Positions 59,745 through 64,000 of a stretch of DNA of 64,000 nt are shown piece after piece (position 1 is the first letter of the stretch; each line of letters begins with the position of its first letter). Source of the DNA: Thermobifida alba (GTDB lineage Bacteria > Actinomycetota > Actinomycetes > Streptosporangiales > Streptosporangiaceae); contig NZ_CP051627.1 of assembly GCF_023208015.1 (NCBI RefSeq), positions 4,570,422-4,634,421 on the forward strand. The letters run 5' to 3'. The notes under the pieces are model-generated. The model was not told where the DNA came from and did not search any database. It saw only the letters and a program-made list of their open reading frames with translations. Both the position numbers and the translations under genes were made by a program.

Positions 59745-60608
59745 TCACCGGGGTTTGCGGGCGCTGGCCAGCAGGTGCATGCTGACGTCCTCGCCCTCGC
59801 CGGAGTCGGCGGCCTTCAGTTCCATCTCCACCAGCCGGTTCAGGGCCCTGGGGTGGTCGTTCAGCACCTTCTCCACGGTGGACGCCGACAGGACGGTGCG
59901 GGGTTTGATCCACTCCAGTTCCAGGCCCGCCTCGGTGAGCAGTTCGCCGAGCTGCTCACCGGTGAAGCACCGGGTGATGGTGCCGTCCGGCCAGGGCACC
60001 AGGAGGACGTCGGCGTTGGGCGCGTAGCTGAGTTCGGGCCAGCAGTCCTGTTCGGCGAGCACGGCCATGCCGAGCACCACCGAGTCCACGCACAGCAGGA
60101 CGCGGCCTCCCGGACGCAGGACCCGCGCGATCTCGGCCAGGCTCGCCTCCGCCACCAGGTGCTGGGAGAGCACCCGGTTGTCGGCGATGACGCCGTCGAA
60201 GACCTCCGAGGCGAAGCCGGACAGCAGGGCGGAGTCGCCCACGACCGAGCGGAGGCGGCCCGGGCGGCGGTCGGGGCGGACGGGGGCGTGGCCGTTGACC
60301 AGGGTCAGCGTCCGCTTCGGGGCCGAGTCCACCGAGGGCAGCAGGGCGACGACGTCGTGTCCGGCGGCCACCGCGCGCGAGGAGGCGCGGAAGCCGGGGC
60401 CGGAGAGGTCGAGGATACGCCCCGGCTCACGGGGGAGCCAGCGGGTGAGTTGGGCGGCGGCCACCGCCCAGTAGAACCTCCAGTAGGCCGATGGGGAGCC
60501 GGCCGTCGCGGGATGGCTCGCCGTGAGGCGGGAGATCGTGGTGTCGGCCGCGGAGTCGGCGGACAGCTGTGATGTCGCAGGCTGGGGTGCGGAACCGGTG
60601 AGACGCAC
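59745..60608 (-). CDS. SAM-dependent methyltransferase-like protein
   Basis: About 287 residues. [20 protein letters not shown] corresponds to the SAM loop but with Gly-Pro-Gly instead of GxGx[21 protein letters not shown] is the strand 5 segment. Substrate unknown. GTG 60608 (5 nt after GGAG) is preferred over GTG 60614 and over the longer upstream frame. Confidence 0.78.
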   Translation of the reverse strand: MRLTGSAPQPATSQLSADSAADTTISRLTASHPATAGSPSAYWRFYWAVAAAQLTRWLPREPGRILDLSGPGFRASSRAVAAGHDVVALLPSVDSAPKRTLTLVNGHAPVRPDRRPGRLRSVVGDSALLSGFASEVFDGVIADNRVLSQHLVAEASLAEIARVLRPGGRVLLCVDSVVLGMAVLAEQDCWPELSYAPNADVLLVPWPDGTITRCFTGEQLGELLTEAGLELEWIKPRTVLSASTVEKVLNDHPRALNRLVEMELKAADSGEGEDVSMHLLASARKPR

Positions 60609-60917
60609 GCACACTCCTCTCCTGTCCGGTGGGCACGGGGCGCCCGACGCCCCAGACGGCCGTACCCCGCGCACGGGGTCGGGGCCCGCCCTGTCGGACC
60701 TCGCCGAATGTCGCCGTCTGGGGGTCTCACCCCACTTTCGCACGATGTGACCGGCGGATACAGCCGATGCCGGAAGAATCTTGTGGGTGTCGTGCGGTAC
60801 CGGGTCGTCGGACGAGCCGCGGCGGACCAGGAATCAGGCCGTCCCCGATGTTGTTCCTATCCACGTCATCGGGAAACATCCCCATCCGGACGGTGGGGCG
60901 CGGCGCGGGAGTGGTTG
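60609..60917. other. Divergent region between the methyltransferase and sigR
   Basis: 309 bp with no gene. It carries the SigR-type promoter at 60830-60855. GGAAT-like sites elsewhere were not convincing. Confidence 0.5.
60830..60855 (+). promoter_or_regulatory. SigR-type promoter of sigR
   Basis: GGAAT at 60830-60834, exactly 18 nt, GTT at 60853-60855: the published SigR consensus. It lies 62 bp before the long-isoform start, so it would make the inducible longer protein. Confidence 0.8.
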
Positions 60918-61688
60918 ATGTCGGTTTCCACGGGAACCCTGGAACGGGAGCGGTCCGCGGGTGCGGCCGGCCCGGCGCATGTGCGGTTCGAATCGCTCCC
61001 CACATATGGTGAGGTTGCGGTTGCCACCAGGGAGAACCGTGCTAGGAGGCCGACGGGGTTGAGTCAGAGGCAGGAGACCATCGACGAACGGGTGGCTCGG
61101 TTCGAGCGGGACGCCATGCCGCTTCTGGACCAGTTGTACTCGGCCGCGTTGCGCATGACGCGCAACCCGGCGGACGCCGAGGACCTCGTGCAGGAGACGT
61201 TCACCAAGGCGTTCGGGTCGTTCCACCAGTTCAAGGAGGGAACGAACCTCAAGGCGTGGCTTTACCGGATTCTCACCAACACCTTCATCAACTCCTATCG
61301 CAAGAAGCAGCGTGAGCCGCGGCAGGCCGGCACCGAGGACGTCGAGGACTGGCAGCTCGCCCAAGCGGCCTCCCACACCTCCAGCGGACTGAAGTCCGCC
61401 GAGGCCGAGGCGCTGGAGCACCTTCCGGACACCGATGTCAAGCGGGCTCTCCAGGAGTTGCCGGAGGACTTCCGCATCGCGGTCTATCTCGCCGATGTCG
61501 AGGGTTTCGCCTACAAGGAGGTCGCCGAGATCATGGACACTCCGATCGGCACCGTGATGTCCCGGCTGCATCGCGGCAGACGTCAGCTGCGTTCTCTGTT
61601 GGAGGAGTACGCGTTGGAGCGCGGTTTCCTCTCCGCTTCGGAGAGGGAGTCCGTGGGCGCGGCGAATGGTGGGAAGGACCGGCGATGA
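60918..61688 (+). CDS. sigR: ECF sigma factor SigR (SigH)
   Basis: 256 residues from ATG 60918, or 209 from TTG 61059. Region 2 ([35 protein letters not shown]) and region 4 ([20 protein letters not shown]) are standard. AGGAGG at 61043-61049 is 9-10 nt before the in-frame TTG, so the first 47 residues are dispensable in a short isoform. In Streptomyces a longer, unstable SigR' from an inducible upstream promoter and a stable short SigR are made. The stop overlaps rsrA (ATGA). It responds to thiol oxidation. Confidence 0.93.
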   Translation: MSVSTGTLERERSAGAAGPAHVRFESLPTYGEVAVATRENRARRPTGLSQRQETIDERVARFERDAMPLLDQLYSAALRMTRNPADAEDLVQETFTKAFGSFHQFKEGTNLKAWLYRILTNTFINSYRKKQREPRQAGTEDVEDWQLAQAASHTSSGLKSAEAEALEHLPDTDVKRALQELPEDFRIAVYLADVEGFAYKEVAEIMDTPIGTVMSRLHRGRRQLRSLLEEYALERGFLSASERESVGAANGGKDRR

Positions 61689-61969
61689 GCTGCGAGGAAC
61701 CGCACGCCACCCCGTGCAGTGAGGTATTGGACAAGGTCTACGCCTACCTCGACGGCGAACTGGAGGAGGCCAACTGCGACGACATTCGGCAGCACCTGGA
61801 GGAGTGCGCCCCCTGTCTGGAGGAGTACGGCCTGGAAGAGGCCGTGAAGAAGGTCCTGGCCAAGTGCTGCGGGTGCGATCCGGCCCCGGTGCAGCTGCGG
61901 GCCAGGCTGTTGGCGCAGTTGGAGCAGGCCCGGTCCGGCCTGCGCGAGCCGGAGAGCGTGGTCGAGTAA
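61685..61969 (+). CDS. rsrA: Redox-sensing anti-sigma factor RsrA (RshA)
   Basis: 94 residues. Zinc-binding ZAS residues C11, H37, C41, C44 (QHLEECAPC), with further cysteines at 3, 31, 61, 62 and 64, the layout of Streptomyces RsrA. Oxidation forms a disulfide, releases zinc and frees SigR. Starts inside the sigR stop. A long 18-bp terminator follows 33 nt later. Confidence 0.94.
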   Translation: MSCEEPHATPCSEVLDKVYAYLDGELEEANCDDIRQHLEECAPCLEEYGLEEAVKKVLAKCCGCDPAPVQLRARLLAQLEQARSGLREPESVVE

Positions 61970-62001
61970 CCCCGCCGATCCTCCGGGAGGCCGGAGGAGA
62001 A

Positions 62002-62044
62002 GCCGGGGCGCCGTGCGGACCATCCGCACGGCGCCCCGGCTTTT
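62002..62044 (+). terminator. Strong intrinsic terminator after sigR-rsrA
   Basis: GCCGGGGCGCCGTGCGGA, loop CCA, 18-nt exact complement, then TTTT. Confidence 0.9.
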
Positions 62045-62475
62045 GTTATTGGGTGACTGTTTTGTGGTGATTGTCGGGTGGGTGGGGTGGTGTCTGGTTT
62101 TCTGGCCCCTCCTTCCGGGACGGGCGTGTCGTCCCGGTCCCGCACGGCGGACGGCGGAGCCCCGCCGAGAAAGGGTCCGACCGGTTCTTGGCTGGAAAGT
62201 TACATTCTGCTACGCAGAGTGATATCCGGTGGTCCACCGGTCCTTCCGCTGCCCTGGGGGAGTGCGTCCGGAGGGGCGATATTGAGCTATCTTTAAATAG
62301 TTGACTGATTGCGGAGCGTCACTCCGCTCATTACGAAGCAGATTCGTAATTCCGTAATTTGGAAGCGGAACCGCGCTTCTTCGCCACCGATCGGGGTGAG
62401 TTCGGGGCGATTGAATGTCGCACGCCGCGATTGCCGTTAAACTAGCCGCCACATCCCCTTCAGGGAGGAAATTTC
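62045..62475. other. AT-rich, dyad-rich leader region before HD-GYP
   Basis: 431 bp without a gene, of notably lower GC than the rest. It holds three tight dyads: CCGGTGG-T-CCACCGG (62226-62240), GCGGAG-N5-CTCCGC (62311-62327), TTACGAA-N5-TTCGTAA (62331-62349). TTGACT at 62301-62306 is preceded by AT-rich sequence but no good -10 follows. TAAACT at 62438-62443 is a possible -10. Confidence 0.45.
62331..62349. promoter_or_regulatory. Perfect dyad, possible operator
   Basis: TTACGAA and TTCGTAA arms separated by GCAGA, AT-rich in an otherwise GC-rich genome, which favours a protein-binding site over chance. Confidence 0.45.
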
Positions 62476-62529
62476 ATGCCTTCGTTTGCGAGGCGAAAAG
62501 CGCGGGGGGCGCTAGAAAGGCGGGGATAG
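62476..62529 (+). CDS. 17-residue micro-ORF
   Basis: MPSFARRKARGALERRG, basic, with a good ribosome-binding site AGGGAGGA 6 nt before the ATG. Its TAG is followed 2 nt later by the ATG of the next tiny ORF, implying coupling. Confidence 0.45.
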   Translation: MPSFARRKARGALERRG

Positions 62530-62531
62530 GG

Positions 62532-62618
62532 ATGTTCTGGTTGTTCAACGGTCTCATGCTGCACCTGGCCGCCGTGGCCATGTTCGTCACGACGGTCACC
62601 GGATGGACCTGGTGGTAG
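62532..62618 (+). CDS. 28-residue membrane micropeptide ORF
   Basis: Begins MFWLFNGLMLHLAAVAM and ends GWTWW; one hydrophobic helix with Trp/Phe at both ends, like bacterial membrane micropeptides. It has no proper ribosome-binding site of its own beyond GGGGATAGGG, so it likely depends on the preceding ORF. Family unknown to me. HD-GYP starts 61 bp later. Confidence 0.45.
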   Translation: MFWLFNGLMLHLAAVAMFVTTVTGWTWW

Positions 62619-62679
62619 GTCCGGATCTCTGGGAGCATGGCGGAATGGTCGGCTGCAGGACGACGAGAAGGAGCGGGAA

Positions 62680-64000
62680 TTGCGTGCCCTACCCGTGGCC
62701 GCGCGGTTGTACGTGGGCCTTGTCGTGCTCGGTGCCGCCACCGTCATACTCCTGGGAGTGCTCCTCGGCCCCATAGCAGAGGTCGACCTGGGCACTCTCC
62801 TGCTTCTGGCGATCCTGTTCGTGATCGCCGAATCGATCGCCACGATGGTCGACAGCGGCAAGACGGGGATCTCGCCGGCCTCGGCGGCCTCTCTTGCCGC
62901 TGTCGTCCTGGTGGGACCGGTGGGCGCCGCCGTTGTCGGTATCGCCTCGGGGCTGGTCATCCGGAGACAGGACCTCGTCAAACGGCTCTTCAACGGAGCG
63001 CAGTTCGTGGTCGCCGGATACGCCTCGGGGACGGTGTTCCAACTGCTCGGTGGGAGGATGGGGGTCCCGGAACCGGAGATGTTCCCGTGGATCATCCTCC
63101 CCTTCACCGCAGCGGTCCTGACGTTCTCCCTGTGCAACACACTGCTGATGACCGGGCTGATGCGGTCCCTGGGTGAGCTGCGGCTGAAACGCCCCCGCCA
63201 CATGCGGTGGCGGCCGCTGGCCACCCTGGAGCTGTCCTCCATCGGCTACGCCATGCTCGGCCTGTTCATCGCCGCCATCTGGGGCGCGGTCGGCCCGTTC
63301 GCCGTGCTGCTGGTCCTGCTTCCGCTGTTCATCGCACGCTGGGCCTTCGACCAGTACGTCTTCCAGCAGCGCGCCCACGAGGCCACCCTGGCCACGCTGT
63401 GCCAGGCGGTGGAGACCAAGGACTACTACACGCGGGGCCACTGCATGCGGGTGGCCAAGGCCGCCGCGATGATCGCGGAGGAGCTGGGCATGTCCGCCGA
63501 GCGGGTGCAGACGATGCGCTACGCGGGCATGCTCCACGACATCGGCAAGCTCGGCGTGCCCACCAAGATCCTCCAGAAGGCCGGGAAGCTCACCGAGGAG
63601 GAGTTCGCGGCCATCCAACTGCATCCCATGCGGGGCTACGAGATCGTGCGGGAGATCGGCTTCCTCGACGAGGCGCTGGCCGGAATCCTGCACCACCACG
63701 AGCGCATGGACGGCGGCGGGTACCCGAAGGGACTGGCGGGCGAGGACATCCCCGAGGCAGCCCGGCTGGTCTCGGTGGCCGACGTGTTCGACTGCCTGAC
63801 CTCCACGCGCTCCTACCGCACGGCGTGGAGCGCCGAGGACGCCATCGCCGAACTGCGCAGGTGCGCGGGCACCCAGTTCGATCCGCGGATGGTCGAGGCC
63901 CTGGTCCGCGCGGTCGAACGAGAGGGCTGGGAGGTGCCCGACCTCGTCGAGCCGCTGAAGGACGAGTGCGAGAGCCTCGCGGCCAAGACGCCGCCGACCG
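62680..64000 (+). CDS. Membrane HD-GYP domain phosphodiesterase (3' end cut by window)
   Basis: 440 codons are visible, open to the window end. TTG 62680 has AAGGAG 6 nt upstream. Residues 1-230 form about six to seven membrane helices (LYVGLVVLGAATVILLGVLL, LTFSLCNTLLMTGLM and others). The HD-GYP domain follows: HDIGKLGVP near base 63540 and HHHERMDGGGYPKGL near base 63690 are both intact, as is the DVFDCLTSTR segment. Such enzymes hydrolyse cyclic di-GMP, though some Actinobacterial members act on other nucleotides. The N-terminal sensor is unassigned. Confidence 0.88.
   Translation, partial: MRALPVAARLYVGLVVLGAATVILLGVLLGPIAEVDLGTLLLLAILFVIAESIATMVDSGKTGISPASAASLAAVVLVGPVGAAVVGIASGLVIRRQDLVKRLFNGAQFVVAGYASGTVFQLLGGRMGVPEPEMFPWIILPFTAAVLTFSLCNTLLMTGLMRSLGELRLKRPRHMRWRPLATLELSSIGYAMLGLFIAAIWGAVGPFAVLLVLLPLFIARWAFDQYVFQQRAHEATLATLCQAVETKDYYTRGHCMRVAKAAAMIAEELGMSAERVQTMRYAGMLHDIGKLGVPTKILQKAGKLTEEEFAAIQLHPMRGYEIVREIGFLDEALAGILHHHERMDGGGYPKGLAGEDIPEAARLVSVADVFDCLTSTRSYRTAWSAEDAIAELRRCAGTQFDPRMVEALVRAVEREGWEVPDLVEPLKDECESLAAKTPPT

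Noticed and set aside
60932-60945. GGGAACC and GGAAC motifs inside the start of sigR as SigR promoters
   Set aside because: No GTT at 16-18 nt spacing downstream, unlike the perfect site at 60830.
1-64000. CRISPR, insertion sequences, prophage or plasmid genes
   Set aside because: No repeat arrays, transposases, integrases or phage structural genes seen on either strand.

Overview
The window is high-GC actinobacterial chromosome. Its markers are sigR-rsrA with a mycoredoxin, whiB7, adnAB, uvrD2 with a zinc tetracysteine, many GTG/TTG starts, near-universal G/C third positions, and an initiator tRNA with a C1-U72 pair. The gene set fits a member of Streptosporangiales/Nocardiopsaceae (Thermobifida- or Nocardiopsis-like), but this is inferred from gene content, not from a marker search. 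I see no insertion sequence, prophage, CRISPR array or rRNA. It is mostly core chromosome whose order parallels two or three Mycobacterium tuberculosis blocks as I remember them: Rv1221-Rv1229c (sigE, rseA, htrA, mrp), Rv3193c-Rv3211 (UPF0182, PDZ protease, whiB7, uvrD2, mycoredoxin, nudC, adnAB, ATL, moeZ, TetR, rhlE) and Rv3223c-Rv3228 (sigH, SRAP, aroA, rsgA).

Layout. 1-4.3 kb: end of a Ser/Thr kinase, a PaaG-like hydratase, a DUF3117 protein and leucyl aminopeptidase. 4.4-9.6 kb: cell-envelope stress module sigE-rseA-rseB-htrA, translationally coupled at the sigE/rseA and rseA/rseB junctions, facing mrp. 9.7-19.9 kb: CPBP protease, DUF6758, PHP phosphoesterase, a metallo-beta-lactamase-fold protein that has lost its metal ligands, alpha/beta hydrolase, DEAD-box helicase with a long leader, MiaE-like protein, membrane proteins, TetR. 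20.1-28.9 kb: moeZ, SPW protein, alkyltransferase-like protein and the AdnAB double-strand-break resection motor-nuclease. 29-37 kb: VIT-family metal transporter behind candidate iron boxes, M20 peptidase-nudC, ANTAR regulator, mycoredoxin, uvrD2-tesB. 37-38.2 kb: whiB7 with a WhiB7-type promoter, an upstream ORF and an intrinsic attenuator. 38.3-46.4 kb: metallopeptidases, photolyase, Nudix, NAD-dependent epimerase, moaE, PDZ/Lon-like protease. 46.5-50.9 kb: UPF0182 protein and two initiator tRNA genes. 51-57.3 kb: MacAB-like exporter, then hisN-rsgA-aroA. 57.4-64 kb: OsmC, DoxX, SRAP, methyltransferase, sigR-rsrA, and a membrane HD-GYP protein preceded by two tiny ORFs.

The coherent theme is stress response and genome maintenance. 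SigR carries a perfect GGAAT-N18-GTT promoter of its own class and two in-frame starts; sigE carries a matching GGAAC-N18-GTT promoter, so thiol-oxidative stress could feed envelope stress. AdnAB, UvrD2, SRAP, the alkyltransferase-like protein and photolyase serve DNA repair. WhiB7 serves ribosome-stress antibiotic resistance. At least seven genes on the plus strand, and three or four on the minus strand, have a TANNNT hexamer 5-8 nt before the start codon, which predicts leaderless mRNAs.

No wholly new multi-gene system is evident. The strongest novel leads are regulatory: a perfect 12-bp hairpin burying the ribosome-binding site of the DUF6758 gene, the whiB7 leader, iron boxes before the VIT gene, the degenerate metallo-beta-lactamase, and the dyad-rich AT-rich leader with two micro-ORFs before HD-GYP.
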